DNA of 64,000 bases from positions 7,501-71,500 of the forward strand of contig CANXME010002508.1 in the NCBI GenBank assembly GCA_948144175.1. Direction: 5' to 3'. Positions within the stretch are counted from its first letter, which is position 1, and every line of letters begins with the position of its first letter. The stretch is from Closterium sp. NIES-65 (taxonomy: Eukaryota > Streptophyta > Zygnematophyceae > Desmidiales > Closteriaceae). Below, piece after piece: positions 1 to 12,067 of the stretch. Made by a program: the position numbers and the translations under genes. Below the pieces are notes generated by a model. That model did no database searches. It was given only the letters and a program-made list of their open reading frames with translations, and was not told the DNA's origin.

Positions 1-3000
1 TGAAGAACATTCACTTAGGTAAAACCTACACTAAATTAAAATTGACCCCCATAGTGAATGATGAATGGGAAATAATAGATACTTCAGTAAGCTATAAAGA
101 AGAGATTCCCTGGAAAAAGTTACAAGAACGTCGCAATTCTACTTTTAAAGAAAACACTTCTATTCATTATTTGAAAACAAAATCTAGTAACAATTTTCAA
201 TCCCTATTAAATCATTGTTATCTTTTCTTTATCAAACCAAAGAATTTTCAAAGAAGAGTTTTAAATTACGTAGACTTACAAAATGATAGTCTAGATCATA
301 AAGAAGAGCTTCAATATACAGGGAATTACAAAACAACAAAAGAATATGAAAATGTGAAAAAATATATTCAAAATAATCATGAAATAGAAAAGAAAAAAAA
401 TAAAGATAAAGAAAAATTTGTCAAAATTTACGATTACAAAAAAGATTTAGAAAAAACTAACGTAATAATACTTTATAAGAAAATACATAGACATACATTC
501 TTTAATTTACTTGACTTTCAAAGAAAAATATGGAGATGGAAAACTATTGAATGGATAAATCTTTACAAGAAAAATAATAACATCAATTCCCAAGAGAAAA
601 ATTCAAAAATTTGGAATAATAGTTTCTTCAAAAAAAAAAATATAAAGAATCTTATTAAATCTTATTGGATTTGGAATCAGAGAAAAATCTTTAATCCATT
701 AATTAATATTATTCTTTTTACAAATACTAACCACATTGGAGATGAAATTTCATGTTGGCATTCTATCGATTATAAAATCGTTAAGAAACATAAACAAGTA
801 TTAATAGAAAAAAGTAATGATCAACAATATGGATATTTACCAGATGAACTTAAAGATTACTATTCTTGCCAAGATTATAATATTGATAAAAAGGAGAGTG
901 TAATTAATGAAATTAATTTACTAAATATTGCAAAACAATTGCATTTTGCTCCGGCCCAAAATGTGATAGAACCCTTTGTGAAAACAGAATATAAAGGAGA
1001 CTTCAATAATAAAATAGTATATAAGAATATTATAAATCATACATTTGGGAATAGACATATTATCAATGATATCAAAGAGAACCAAATATACGATACTAAC
1101 ATTGATATAGTTAGTGAGAAAATCAAAGCAACTGTACACAAAGACGGAATATTGCAATGGAAGAAAGAATATCAGGGTTTGTTTGATATCCAAAACTATT
1201 TATTGAAATTTCTTTTAAAAAATAGTGATAGTTCCTTAACTTTTCATCAGAATTTTTCGTACTGGTTCCGGAATTGGCATGTTAATCGAGAATATATAAA
1301 AAATAGATATAGAGATAATAAATTAAAGAATTCAAATACAATAGATATTCAATATAAAAATATCTTCCCAGCTACAATAGAAGAGAAGAAAAATAAGCAA
1401 ATTACTAATCTTAATAAAAATCTTTCATTCTTTTCTGTACATCCAGAAAAGAATATGTTTATAGATTTTTCAAAAATACATAAAACAACACATGACCCCT
1501 TCTTGTGGCTTCCATTTTCGTTACTTGAACACAAAAAGACAGATATTGAAGGATCAATGAATACTACGAACAATTCTTTGTTACTATTAGGAATTGATTC
1601 AAAAAATAATAAATCTAAGACATTGGCTGGATTAAATAATTTTCAAGAAAATTATAAGGAATTTGAAGAAAAAACAGGAAAGATATTTAAGAACAATGTA
1701 AATCATCAATTAAATATTATAAAAAAATATAATTCATGGATTTTTACACAGCAATGGTGGACATTTCGCAAAAAAATTCTTTTGAACGATATTCCAATAC
1801 TGAGACAACACGGAATTGACACAAGACGTGCATTTTTACAACCTAAAATAAATAAAATGCTTCTACGTTATCAGAATGAAGCAAAAAAAATATATGCTAA
1901 AATTCATTTAGATGCTAACAAAAATCTCTTAGAAAGATTACAAAATTGGAATGAATATATATTAGAAGAAATTTATAAATTACAAAAAAAATTCGTTCCT
2001 ATGTGGGAAAATGTAAATGGCTATCAAGCTTTACATGCAAACGAATGGGCTCTGATAGGATGGTTCACTACATTATGTATAATATATTATCATTGGTTAC
2101 CTATGTATACAGGTATAACATATTTAGATGGATGGCGTAAATTTGAAAAAATGCGTTCTTTTTCACATCCATCTTGGAATACTTTTTTATATATTTTAGT
2201 TCATAATAGTATTGAATCTTCTTCTCAACAAGTCCGATTAACAATGTATGCCTCAAGAGGGTGGATAATATGGCTACAAAGTAAAATTTTTTCATATTTA
2301 CTTGGCAAAACATTTCTATCAAATTGGTTATTAAATACTATTAGTCAAGATTTGCCAAGAAGCAAAAAGAATTTAGTTGTCAATTCCCTAATTACTCAAA
2401 AAACTTTATTAAGCAAATATAGTTTATCAGATACTAATAGGTTGATAAATCAAAACCATTTATCTTTTCGTCAAGATAAAGCATATGATGGATTTACCTA
2501 TTTGGAAAAATGGTCCCATACTTATTATAGGGATCCTAATTTAATGCAATATAATAAATCTTTATCAAACCAATTCCAGTGGTTAACTGATTTGTTTTTT
2601 CATATCAAATCTTCACCTATTAAATCCCAACTGGAATTAGATCATTTTTCATTAGTAGACAAAAGGAAAATACCTAAAAATTTACCAGAACCAATTTTAT
2701 CAAGCAAAAGATGGCTTTTAATAGGAGCACCAGAAACCGGAAAATCATATTTAGTAAAAAATCTTGCTGCAGAAGCACATTTGCCATTAGTTCATATATC
2801 TTTAAAAGATATACGACACGCGACACCTGATTTTAAATATAACAAACTAAAACAGGATACTCAATTGATTGAACAATTAGCAGATAGAGGATTTTTAGTA
2901 GAGAATATTTTAGAATTAGCTAAAATGTTAGCTCCTTGTATATTATGGATTTCAGATCTACATGAATTTCATGCAAAACATAATTCACATAATCAACCAG

Positions 3001-4823
3001 GAAAAATATATGATGCTTCATTGCTTTTAACTATTTTACTGAAAATAATGGGGAATGATCTTTTACCAGAACGTCAAAGTAATATTACTTTAGTGGGATC
3101 TAGTCATAATCCTGGTTTATTAGATCCTAAATTTGTATCAAGACATCGATTAGACTTAATTATTAACCTTCGAAAATTGTCTTTTGGTCAACGCCAAAAG
3201 ATATTTGCTAATTTATTAAACAAAAAGAAATTATATATACAAGGCAAACGTTCTTTTTATGAATTAGGAAGTAATAGTATAGGATATAATTTGAGAGACA
3301 TTGCAGGTTTGGTTAATGAAATGTTATTAATTAAGACAACAAATCGTACAAATGTTATAGATACAAATATCATTAGATTGGCTGTATACAGACAAATTTC
3401 TAAACAAAGTGCTAATAATAGAATTTTAGAACACCAATCCTTGCAATATAAAATTGGGAAAGCTATAGTACAAAGTACACTGGTAGCTCCAAAACCAATA
3501 TTCCCTCTAACTATTAGACACGATTTATGGAAAACTAGGTTTTACTATTTATCTAATGCTTTCCTGGAATTTGCACTTGAAAAATCAACTGTTACAGAAT
3601 TCACAATATTAACTCACATCGTCAACTGTTTAGCTGGTTCAGCCGCTCGAGATGCCTGGATTTCATATAAAAGAAATTCTCCTACAAAAAGTATATATCT
3701 TAACAAACAATTAAAACATGATTTGTCAATAGCTTCTAGTATTTTACAATCTCTACTCCTTGAATTTCCGATGCAAGATATTAATTCTTTCCCTTGTGTT
3801 AATAAATATGATCTTTTATCGAATTTCCGAGGAAAATATAAGATTAATCTATTTGAAAAAGCTGCATCTTCTTTAAAATTTTTCAATCGATTTACTAGTT
3901 ATATTTATTGGAGTTATAGAATACAACGTTTAAGTTTAAGTTGGAATCTGTTCTTTGATAATATTAAAAAGAAAAGGAAAAATATCATTTTAGAATCATC
4001 TTCTGATGATATACAAAATAATATTGATACAAAAATATTAGATGATGATTTGGAACAACATTTACCCTATGAAAGGAGAGTAATAAAAAGACAAGAAAAA
4101 CGTACAAAGAAAATTCATTATTCTTTTAATGAAATGGTGTTGGACTCCAATTTAAAAAATATGGGGTTACCATGGGTTTCTGAATATGTAATAGATTATG
4201 ATGCATTGCAATTATCTATTTTATTATTAGAAGCACGACCAATATGGAATCCACCCGCATTAACACCCGCTTATTCGATTTTATTCTTTGACAGAGATCT
4301 TCTGATTAGTAGAAATATTCTTACAAAACTTTATATTACATATGGAGAAAAATTTCAAAGTGAAAAACTAAACCCAAAACGGATAAAAAAACAAATTCTT
4401 TGGCCAGATGCTAAAATTCATAATTCTAATATTAATGAAAAATCAGCAAAACAAGAAGAGAAATTTGATGGTGATCTACAGGATTTTCATTATTTTAGAA
4501 AAATGGCAAAAGCTAACGCTCAACTAGAACAATCACAATTACAAGCACCTATTTATTTATATCAAGGATGGACCAGTACAGATTATGAAGATAATTGGCG
4601 TTCTTGCGATTTATTACATCATAGAGATACTTTAGTTAATGAAAAGCTACAATCGAGAGAACTACTAATTTATGGTATTCTTTTAGAAATTTATCATTCT
4701 TTATTAAAGTTTTTTATTAGTAATTATTCTTTACTTAGTAATATTGAATTCGCTTTAATTAAAAAAGGAACTTTAAATCGCGAAGATATAGAAAGAACTG
4801 TTAATATAGGAAAATTTTGGTGA
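1..4823 (+). CDS. ycf2: Ycf2/FtsH-like giant AAA protein, 5' end outside window
   Basis: The reading frame is open to the left edge, so the gene starts outside the window and at least 1,607 codons are visible. The first start-like codon (TTG at 42) is internal. The N-terminal two thirds are Lys/Asn/Ile-rich with Trp-rich stretches and no domain I recognise. A single AAA ATPase core follows: Walker A GAPETGKS at about 2724-2747, Walker B-like ISDLHE at about 2949-2966, then a TLVGSSHNPGLLDP stretch and an arginine-containing FVSRHRLD segment. No FtsH zinc-protease HEXXH motif is evident. This layout fits the plastid Ycf2 family of streptophytes, which is related to FtsH; in plants it is linked to an import-motor complex at the inner envelope. 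Function here is inferred from family only. It is followed by convergent trnD and chlI. Identification is good, exact family naming (ycf2 versus ftsH-like) less so. Confidence 0.8.
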   Translation, partial: KNIHLGKTYTKLKLTPIVNDEWEIIDTSVSYKEEIPWKKLQERRNSTFKENTSIHYLKTKSSNNFQSLLNHCYLFFIKPKNFQRRVLNYVDLQNDSLDHKEELQYTGNYKTTKEYENVKKYIQNNHEIEKKKNKDKEKFVKIYDYKKDLEKTNVIILYKKIHRHTFFNLLDFQRKIWRWKTIEWINLYKKNNNINSQEKNSKIWNNSFFKKKNIKNLIKSYWIWNQRKIFNPLINIILFTNTNHIGDEISCWHSIDYKIVKKHKQVLIEKSNDQQYGYLPDELKDYYSCQDYNIDKKESVINEINLLNIAKQLHFAPAQNVIEPFVKTEYKGDFNNKIVYKNIINHTFGNRHIINDIKENQIYDTNIDIVSEKIKATVHKDGILQWKKEYQGLFDIQNYLLKFLLKNSDSSLTFHQNFSYWFRNWHVNREYIKNRYRDNKLKNSNTIDIQYKNIFPATIEEKKNKQITNLNKNLSFFSVHPEKNMFIDFSKIHKTTHDPFLWLPFSLLEHKKTDIEGSMNTTNNSLLLLGIDSKNNKSKTLAGLNNFQENYKEFEEKTGKIFKNNVNHQLNIIKKYNSWIFTQQWWTFRKKILLNDIPILRQHGIDTRRAFLQPKINKMLLRYQNEAKKIYAKIHLDANKNLLERLQNWNEYILEEIYKLQKKFVPMWENVNGYQALHANEWALIGWFTTLCIIYYHWLPMYTGITYLDGWRKFEKMRSFSHPSWNTFLYILVHNSIESSSQQVRLTMYASRGWIIWLQSKIFSYLLGKTFLSNWLLNTISQDLPRSKKNLVVNSLITQKTLLSKYSLSDTNRLINQNHLSFRQDKAYDGFTYLEKWSHTYYRDPNLMQYNKSLSNQFQWLTDLFFHIKSSPIKSQLELDHFSLVDKRKIPKNLPEPILSSKRWLLIGAPETGKSYLVKNLAAEAHLPLVHISLKDIRHATPDFKYNKLKQDTQLIEQLADRGFLVENILELAKMLAPCILWISDLHEFHAKHNSHNQPGKIYDASLLLTILLKIMGNDLLPERQSNITLVGSSHNPGLLDPKFVSRHRLDLIINLRKLSFGQRQKIFANLLNKKKLYIQGKRSFYELGSNSIGYNLRDIAGLVNEMLLIKTTNRTNVIDTNIIRLAVYRQISKQSANNRILEHQSLQYKIGKAIVQSTLVAPKPIFPLTIRHDLWKTRFYYLSNAFLEFALEKSTVTEFTILTHIVNCLAGSAARDAWISYKRNSPTKSIYLNKQLKHDLSIASSILQSLLLEFPMQDINSFPCVNKYDLLSNFRGKYKINLFEKAASSLKFFNRFTSYIYWSYRIQRLSLSWNLFFDNIKKKRKNIILESSSDDIQNNIDTKILDDDLEQHLPYERRVIKRQEKRTKKIHYSFNEMVLDSNLKNMGLPWVSEYVIDYDALQLSILLLEARPIWNPPALTPAYSILFFDRDLLISRNILTKLYITYGEKFQSEKLNPKRIKKQILWPDAKIHNSNINEKSAKQEEKFDGDLQDFHYFRKMAKANAQLEQSQLQAPIYLYQGWTSTDYEDNWRSCDLLHHRDTLVNEKLQSRELLIYGILLEIYHSLLKFFISNYSLLSNIEFALIKKGTLNREDIERTVNIGKFW

Positions 4824-4862
4824 TACACAGTTATATACTAAAGTAAAGATGACTGTACAATT

Positions 4863-4936
4863 CGGGATTGACGGGATTCGAACCCGCGACTTCCGCCGTG
4901 ACAGGGCGGCGCTCTAACCAATTGAACTACAACCCC
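4863..4936 (-). tRNA. trnD-GUC: tRNA-Asp (GUC)
   Basis: The minus strand folds into a complete cloverleaf: the acceptor GGGGTTG pairs with CAATCCC, the anticodon loop reads CTGTCAC (anticodon GTC) and the T loop is TTCGAAC. Discriminator base is G and no CCA is encoded. It lies between the 3' ends of the ycf2-like gene and chlI. Confidence 0.95.
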
Positions 4937-5038
4937 AAGTGCATTCTATATTCTTGCTTTTCTTTGTACCACATTCTTTTATAAAAAGCAACTAGTAATC
5001 ATAAAAAAATAGAATTTTTCTTAAATCTATGCCCTCAC

Positions 5039-5068
5039 GTATAGAGCGCTTAACTAAGCGCTCTATAC
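5039..5068. terminator. Perfect hairpin downstream of chlI
   Basis: A 14-base arm (starting gtatagagcgc) and its exact complement are separated by two bases, ending 14 bp before the chlI stop codon complement. Plastid mRNAs commonly end at such stem-loops, which act mainly in 3' processing and stability rather than as strong terminators. It also lies downstream of the ycf2-like gene on the other strand. Confidence 0.7.
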
Positions 5069-5082
5069 ATATACATTAGCGA

Positions 5083-6156
5083 TTAAGATGCAGATTTAGA
5101 AGTATATCCAAAAACTTGACTGAATTTTTCTTTAACTAATAGACCTGAATCAATAGATTCTAATGGATCCTTACGTAATCTATGTCGTAAACATAATGGA
5201 ATAATAGTTAATATATCTTTAGGTGTAACTTGGTCACGTCCTCCCAATGCGGCTAATGCTTTCGCAGCACGATTGGTTACAATATCTCCTCTTAAACCAT
5301 CAACATTTAGTTCTGCACAAATTTTAGATATATTTACACGCAAATCATAATCTATTTGCACTTTTGGTAGACGTTCTCTAGCTTGTTGTATTTGTTGACG
5401 CAAATTTTCTTGAGATATTTTGTATGCATCTCTAAATGTTCTAGGATCTTGGTCAAAAGTTGCTCGTTGTTCTACAATTTTGACTCTTAATTCAGCATCT
5501 TTAACAGTCCCTACTTGAGCATGCATTCCAAATCTATCCAAAAGTTGAGGACGAAGTTCACCTTCTTCTGGATTGCCAGATCCAATTAAGATAAAACGAG
5601 CAGGGTGTGAAATAGAAATACCTTCTCTTTCAACTGTATTCCATCCAGAAGCAGCTGCATCTAATAATACATCCACTAAATGATCATCCAATAAGTTTAC
5701 TTCATCGACATATAGAATACCTCTATTTGCCTTAGCTAATAGACCGGGTTCAAAAGCTTTAACTCCTTCTGTTAAAGCTTTTTCTATATCAATAGTACCA
5801 CACACTCTGTCTTCAGTTGCTCCAAGGGGAAGATCAACCATAGAAATTTTAGTGTTTACAACACGAATCTCTTGGTCGCGTCTAATTTTTTCTCTGACTT
5901 CCTCACTCATTAATTCAGGATCACGAGGATCTGAATTAAATGGATCATCAACTACCACTTCAATTTCTGGTAAAAGATCTACAAGTGCCCTTACAGTAGT
6001 AGATTTCCCAGTCCCTCGATCTCCCATAATCATAACACCGCCAATTTTAGGGTCAATAACATTCAAAAGAAGTGCTAACTTCATTTCTTCTTGACCTACA
6101 ATTGCAGTAAATGGGAATACTGGACGTTGTGTTTCTTCTACTAATTGTGTGTCCAT
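5083..6156 (-). CDS. chlI: Magnesium chelatase ATPase subunit I
   Basis: This 357-residue AAA+ protein is the ChlI subunit of Mg-chelatase, which with ChlD and ChlH inserts Mg2+ into protoporphyrin IX, the first committed step of chlorophyll synthesis in the plastid. Walker A is GDRGTGKST at residues 45-53; Walker B is the [10 protein letters not shown] stretch; [19 protein letters not shown] carries sensor 1 and the arginine finger. Length is normal for the family and the ATG start is directly before the conserved N-terminal region. The gene is plastid-encoded in many algae but nuclear in land plants, so its presence is a useful lineage marker. It stands alone between trnD and trnG, with a strong hairpin just past its stop. 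No frameshift or missing catalytic motif was seen. Confidence 0.97.
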   Translation of the reverse strand: MDTQLVEETQRPVFPFTAIVGQEEMKLALLLNVIDPKIGGVMIMGDRGTGKSTTVRALVDLLPEIEVVVDDPFNSDPRDPELMSEEVREKIRRDQEIRVVNTKISMVDLPLGATEDRVCGTIDIEKALTEGVKAFEPGLLAKANRGILYVDEVNLLDDHLVDVLLDAAASGWNTVEREGISISHPARFILIGSGNPEEGELRPQLLDRFGMHAQVGTVKDAELRVKIVEQRATFDQDPRTFRDAYKISQENLRQQIQQARERLPKVQIDYDLRVNISKICAELNVDGLRGDIVTNRAAKALAALGGRDQVTPKDILTIIPLCLRHRLRKDPLESIDSGLLVKEKFSQVFGYTSKSAS

Positions 6157-6538
6157 AAATAAATAGAAAATATCAATTGAATTCTGATAAATGTTTTTAG
6201 AATATCTCTGTATATAAAGAAATATAAGAATTATGAGTAAATATTATGATGATAATCAAAATATTATATAAAGATGTTTGAAAAAAATATATTACTCTTT
6301 ATGAATATGATACATGAAGTAAATTGCTTTGACAAGACAAAAAAATATCCTTCTTGTGTAAGTAACAACTATTATTATAGAAAAAATGATATTATAAAAA
6401 GACAAAGAAATCATAAGAATTTTTGAAGAAATAGGAAATCCTGTTTCTTTTCTTAGGTAAATTTGATTAAGAATAAATTCTATTAATATGAGAAATCCCT
6501 TGCATATAAACCCAATCTTATGATATTATGTTACGTAA
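6157..6538. other. Spacer chlI / trnG-UCC
   Basis: AT-rich spacer between the divergent chlI and trnG genes. I see no small photosystem ORF or tRNA; the only candidate element is a sigma70-like promoter just upstream of trnG. Confidence 0.6.
6500..6529 (+). promoter_or_regulatory. Candidate PEP (-35/-10) promoter for trnG-UCC
   Basis: TTGCAT and TATTAT are separated by 18 bp and end 10 bp before the tRNA 5' end. This fits the bacterial-type plastid polymerase, but such matches arise easily by chance in AT-rich DNA. Confidence 0.4.
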
Positions 6539-7276
6539 GCGGGTATAGTTTAGTGGTAGAAGTGCGATTCGTTTAGCTTCCCATATATTGCTAATTATGG
6601 GGTCAATTAGCTAGTCAGATTTTTTCTGACAACTTTTTCTCTGGCAAAGGAATTCCCCTTTACTATTAATGCAATAGTTCTAGATTATCTCTAGGTGATT
6701 CATAGAAATTATTGAAAAATCAATGATATTACCTAAAGCGAGATTTTAGTTGAATGGCTTACTATAAAAAGCGAATTTTAAGGCCTCGAAGTCTATGGTT
6801 AAATAATTAAGGTTCTAATTCATCGTTACTAAACTAGCAAAGATAATTCTATCTTTGAAAAATCAGACTTAAAACATGTTTACTTGATTCACCAAGGAAA
6901 TATGCATATTTCTACAAGTCTGGTGAGTGAACCATCCTACAGACTCAAAAATTCAGAGAAAAGGAACGAATTAATTGAAATGAAACGACATTGAAAAAAA
7001 GTTTTTTCTTTCAATAGGATCATCTAAGATGTATACCTTGATTTATATTCAAGAGTAAACTGACGTAGATGCTAGAAGGTCCCTTTATTTTCCCTCCTCA
7101 TGATTCTTTCAAGAAAATTTTGAATCAAAAAGGATTTGCCTCCTAGAGGAGCTGGATGAAACGAAAATTTCATGTCCGGTTCTGAATTAGAGATTTAGAG
7201 TTATATACTAACTCATATCGACTATAACTTATAGCCTTCCAAGCTAATGGTGCGGGTTCGATTCCCGCTACCCGCT
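6539..7276 (+). tRNA. trnG-UCC: tRNA-Gly (UCC), split by a group II intron
   Basis: Exon 1 (6539-6561) holds the acceptor strand and most of the D arm; exon 2 (about 7229-7276) holds the anticodon arm CTTCCAA and T arm and ends TACCCGC plus discriminator T. The intron of about 667 bp begins GTGCG and ends AC; a group II domain V hairpin (gagctggatgaaacg ... catgtccggttc) lies at 7149-7183. The insertion point in the D arm is the same as in land plant trnG-UCC. The 3' splice site could shift by a base or two. No maturase ORF is present in the intron. Confidence 0.93.
6562..7228 (+). other. Group II intron of trnG-UCC
   Basis: The 5' end is the canonical GTGCG, the domain V hairpin is clear and the 3' end is AC. 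No intron-encoded protein is visible, so splicing must rely on factors encoded elsewhere. Confidence 0.85.
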
Positions 7277-7440
7277 ATATTCTCATTTTTCAACACCCTT
7301 CCTATTTATTCCTTTTCTACATTTCTTGTCTATTAGAAAATGTTAAGAAGTCTTCTTATTATAGATTCAAATTTTCCTTTAGAAAATTAGAGAGTACATT
7401 CAATGCATTTGAACGCAACAATAGACTATACAACATAGAG

Positions 7441-7483
7441 TTTTCCAATATATTGTGTAATGTTTTCCAATATATTGTGTAAT
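7441..7483. repeat. 22-bp tandem direct repeat, two copies
   Basis: The unit beginning ttttccaatatattgtg occurs at 7441-7462 and again, less its last base, at 7463-7483, in the spacer between trnG and trnR. Confidence 0.9.
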
Positions 7484-7531
7484 ATTATCGCAATGCTTAT
7501 TTTCTCCTTACTAAACCTATATGTAAGCGAA

Positions 7532-7603
7532 GCGTCCATCGTCTAACGGATAGGACAGAGGTCTTCTAAACCTCCAATATAGGTTCGATTCCTATTGGAC
7601 GCA
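7532..7603 (+). tRNA. trnR-UCU: tRNA-Arg (UCU)
   Basis: Acceptor GCGTCCA pairs with TGGACGC, the anticodon loop is CTTCTAA (anticodon TCT), the T loop is TTCGATT and the discriminator is A. The neighbourhood trnG-UCC, trnR-UCU, atpA is the ancestral streptophyte arrangement. Confidence 0.96.
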
Positions 7604-7744
7604 CTATTAAGGGTTTATTAAAACTGTTGCTTGTTATAAAAAGTATTCTTGCATATCAAAATAGAGAAAAATGATAATATGACTAAATATATGCACTTTG
7701 TTTGAAAGGTAATATATTTAGTCATATAACTACTTTATCTTAAA

Positions 7745-9283
7745 TTAACGAGCAGCAGCTCCAGATTCTTCTTGTAATAAGAAAGTTTCTGTATGTTCTT
7801 GAATAGCTTGCTTCAAAATAGCTTGAGCTTCATCTGTAAAAGCTTTCTTTTCACGAATAATTTTACCAAACTCAGGTTTATTAGTCACGATATAATGACG
7901 TAATTCAGACAAGAATCTTCTAACTTGTGAAACTTCAATTACATCTAAATAGCCATTAACTCCAGTAAAGATAGTTGCTACTTGTTCTTCTACAGCTAAA
8001 GGTGCAGCTTGAGGCTGTTTAAGCAATTCACGTAAACGTTGTCCTCTAGCTAATTGGTTTTGAGTAGCTTTATCAAGATCAGAAGCAAATTGTGAAAAAG
8101 CTTCTAATTCTGCAAATTGAGCTAACTCTAGTTTCAATTTACCTGCAACTTGTTTCATTGCTTTAATCTGCGCTGCAGATCCTACACGAGATACTGAAAT
8201 ACCAACATTAATAGCAGGACGAATACCAGCATTAAATAAATCAGCTGATAAGAAAATTTGTCCATCTGTAATAGAAATTACATTTGTTGGGATATAAGCA
8301 GAGACGTCACCAGCTTGAGTTTCAACAATAGGCAAAGCAGTCATACTACCTTCGCCTAATTGATTACTTAATTTTGCAGCTCTTTCTAATAGACGAGAAT
8401 GTAAGTAGAAAACGTCTCCAGGATAAGCTTCGCGTCCAGGTGGGCGTCTTAGAAGTAAAGACATTTGACGATAAGCTTGAGCTTGTTTAGACAAATCATC
8501 ATATACTACTAATGTGTGACGTCCTTTATACATAAAGTATTCAGCAATTGTTGCACCAGTATAAGGAGCAAGGTATTGCAAAGTAGCAGGTGAGTTAGCT
8601 GTTTCGGCTACGATTACAGTATATTCCATTGCACCACGTTCTTCGAAGGTGTTTACAACTTGAGCTACAGAAGAAGCCTTTTGTCCAATAGCTACATAGA
8701 CACAGACAACATTTTGTCCTTTTTGATTTAGAATGGTATCAGTAGCTACTGCTGTTTTCCCAGTTTGACGGTCTCCAATGATCAATTCTCGTTGGCCACG
8801 ACCAATTGGAATCATAGCATCAATAGCAATAAGTCCTGTTTGCATTGGTTCATAAACAGAGCGTCTAGAGATAATACCAGGAGCAGGAGATTCAATTAAA
8901 CGATATTCAGAAGCTGCAATATCTCCTTTGCCATCAATCGGACGACCAAGTGCATTAACTACACGTCCCAGATAGCCATCACTAACAGGAATTTGAGCGA
9001 TTTTTCCAGTTGCTTTAACTGAACTACCTTCTTGGATACTCAATCCTTCTCCCATAAGTACAGCACCAACATTATCTGCCTCTAGGTTTAGAGCAATTCC
9101 AACTGTACCATCTTCAAATTCTAGTAGCTCCCCTGCCATGACTTTGTCTAGGCCATAAATACGAGCAATACCATCTCCTACTTGAAGAACAGTACCTATG
9201 TTAACAACTTTAACTTCTTGATTATATTGCTCAATCTGTTTGCGGATAATGCTACTGATTTCATCGGGTCGAATATTTACCAT
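7745..9283 (-). CDS. atpA: ATP synthase CF1 subunit alpha
   Basis: This 512-residue protein is the regulatory nucleotide-binding alpha subunit of the thylakoid CF1 head. It has the beta-barrel N-terminal domain, the Walker [10 protein letters not shown] near residue 170, the [15 protein letters not shown] Walker B region and the visible [10 protein letters not shown]-type motif (as [14 protein letters not shown]) near the catalytic interface. Length and start ([10 protein letters not shown]) are standard. It is the last gene of an atpH-atpF-atpA cluster read on the minus strand, 56 bp downstream of atpF; atpI is not at its usual place upstream. Co-transcription with atpF is likely. Confidence 0.99.
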   Translation of the reverse strand: MVNIRPDEISSIIRKQIEQYNQEVKVVNIGTVLQVGDGIARIYGLDKVMAGELLEFEDGTVGIALNLEADNVGAVLMGEGLSIQEGSSVKATGKIAQIPVSDGYLGRVVNALGRPIDGKGDIAASEYRLIESPAPGIISRRSVYEPMQTGLIAIDAMIPIGRGQRELIIGDRQTGKTAVATDTILNQKGQNVVCVYVAIGQKASSVAQVVNTFEERGAMEYTVIVAETANSPATLQYLAPYTGATIAEYFMYKGRHTLVVYDDLSKQAQAYRQMSLLLRRPPGREAYPGDVFYLHSRLLERAAKLSNQLGEGSMTALPIVETQAGDVSAYIPTNVISITDGQIFLSADLFNAGIRPAINVGISVSRVGSAAQIKAMKQVAGKLKLELAQFAELEAFSQFASDLDKATQNQLARGQRLRELLKQPQAAPLAVEEQVATIFTGVNGYLDVIEVSQVRRFLSELRHYIVTNKPEFGKIIREKKAFTDEAQAILKQAIQEHTETFLLQEESGAAAR

Positions 9284-9339
9284 GGACGTGGTGTGTAATC
9301 TTGAAAGTATAGCACCCTATATATGATATGTTCTCTTTT

Positions 9340-10598
9340 CTATTCAGCAGAAGTTTCCATAGCTTTAAATAAGCCAATATGATAATCAATCATTCTAGCA
9401 TGTAAATCCATATTCAAACGACTATTAATAACTTCTAAAGCTCTTTCAACTGCTAATCGAGAAACTTGTTGTCGTACTTGTACAATGGCTTTTTGTTCTT
9501 CAAAACGAATAGTCATATTTTTAGAATCTTCTAAACGTTTAGAATCCTCATCAGCAGCCTTGATTAATTCTTCTTTTTCTCTCTCAATTTGCAATATGCT
9601 ATTAACACGGATTTCTTCTGCTTTTTGTTTTGCTTGTTCTAAACGAGCTCGAGCTTGATTTAGCTTTTCAGTCGCTTCTTGGTAACGTTCTTCTGCATCG
9701 CGAATGGTGCTTAATATAGTTTCTTTGCGATTATTTAAGATATTAGTTAATGAAGTAGATTGTTAATCTATGCTAATGCATTAGCTTAGCTATCTCTTCC
9801 CAAACCGGACATGAATCTTCTCGATTCACCCGGCTCTCTCGTTCACCCATGTGTAATTAAAGTTCGATAAGAAACATGTCTATCTTTTTTTTTTCTTGCA
9901 ACTTATAGAAAAGACAAAAAAGACATGTTTTTTGTATACTAAATGCTTTATACACAAATGTTTGAACGTACCTTTCATTGCAAATGCGATTTCAAGGTTC
10001 TCCTGACCATTTGTTTTTGATCAGCACGGTTGTTTTCTTCGAATGACTATAAAAAATCTTAAGGTTGTCTATTTAGTATATTGTTATCAAGTGTATTTCT
10101 TGAATATATTCTGGAAGATTCTGACTTATGAATTCATTGAATGAATTGCCTTAGAATCTCGATACGAGTGTTCTGTACCGAAAAAATCTCCAACAAGGTT
10201 AAGATTTGTAATTACCTTATTGAGCAAAGAGAGCTCCAGGAATACTTAGACTTCAAGCGATAGAGCCTTAACCTAATAGATTTTTCCTCATTATAGAAAG
10301 TTAATAGTTTCTTTAACTTAATATTCAACGAAATGCTTTTGTCCATACAAAGCAAAATCTTTGTAAGTTATTCGTGAGGAGCATACACTTTAATAGTCAG
10401 AGTGTAGTTGGATTTTTTCCAACGATGTCATTCAAATATTCATCCCGCACACACTCCCTTACCAAAGTAAACTAATACACCGATCACTACTGCTAAATTG
10501 ATCAAATTAGTATCTAGCAAATTTGTATTGAGGCTTAGCCCCTCGTTTGCCAGAGCCCAAGAATCCAACGAAGCAATCAAGTCAATTGCGCTGTTCAT
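9340..10598 (-). CDS. atpF: ATP synthase CF0 subunit I (b), split by a group II intron
   Basis: Exon 1 (10453-10598) encodes 48 codons plus two bases, with the hydrophobic membrane anchor [17 protein letters not shown]. Exon 2 (9340 to about 9754) encodes the long charged coiled-coil stalk that links the membrane c-ring side to CF1. Joined length is about 186 residues. The first ATG visible in exon 2 (at 9594) is internal, since the NNRKETIL region upstream is clearly family sequence. The 3' splice site is uncertain by three bases: ending the intron at AC gives a junction GKG-V-SLTNIL, one residue longer than the usual V-LTNIL. Both choices keep the frame. The intron at this site is shared with land plants. 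Confidence 0.93.
9755..10452 (-). other. Group II intron of atpF
   Basis: On the minus strand the intron begins GTGTGCGGG and contains a typical domain V hairpin (complement of 9802-9836, gagccgggtgaatcg ... catgtccggttt) followed by a domain VI-like stem. It is about 698 bp and encodes no maturase. The exact 3' end is uncertain by 3 bp. Confidence 0.85.
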
Positions 10599-11039
10599 AC
10601 CCTGTTTCTCCAATAAGGTCCATTTTCTACATAATGCTACTTATATGAGGTTTAAGTAAAATGTCAGGAAATCTATATTACCTCATGATTTAAGTTCTTG
10701 GGTCTAGTACATCTTCTTATACGTATTATGTAATAGCAAATATTCTAATTAATTTTTGAACTAGATTAATCTCCTGAATATAAGAAAAATATGTATAAAA
10801 CAATATACGAAATGATGCCGATATGCATTATTTCTCATTTGTAATTTAGAGCATTCTTGTTTGAACATAGATTCTCTTATGATCAAAATGAAAAGCATAC
10901 AATCGGCATCTTTCCCCCAAATAACTTGTCTTTTCCTAGGCCTGTCTACTTCAAGTCAAAAATCAACTTCAGTCTTTCTATGAAACATAGTCATAGCAAA
11001 AACTATTTGCTAGACAAGCTAAAAGCTTTGTGTATAGAA
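10599..11039. other. Spacer atpF / atpH
   Basis: About 440 bp between atpH and atpF exon 1. A 68-codon plus-strand ORF at 10857-11063 overlaps the atpH 3' end and has no recognisable features, so I do not call it. Nothing else is seen. Confidence 0.6.

Positions 11040-12067
<1,028 letters not shown>

Noticed and set aside
42-44. TTG as the start of the ycf2-like gene
   Set aside because: The frame is open to base 1, so the visible start is only an internal codon of a gene cut by the window.
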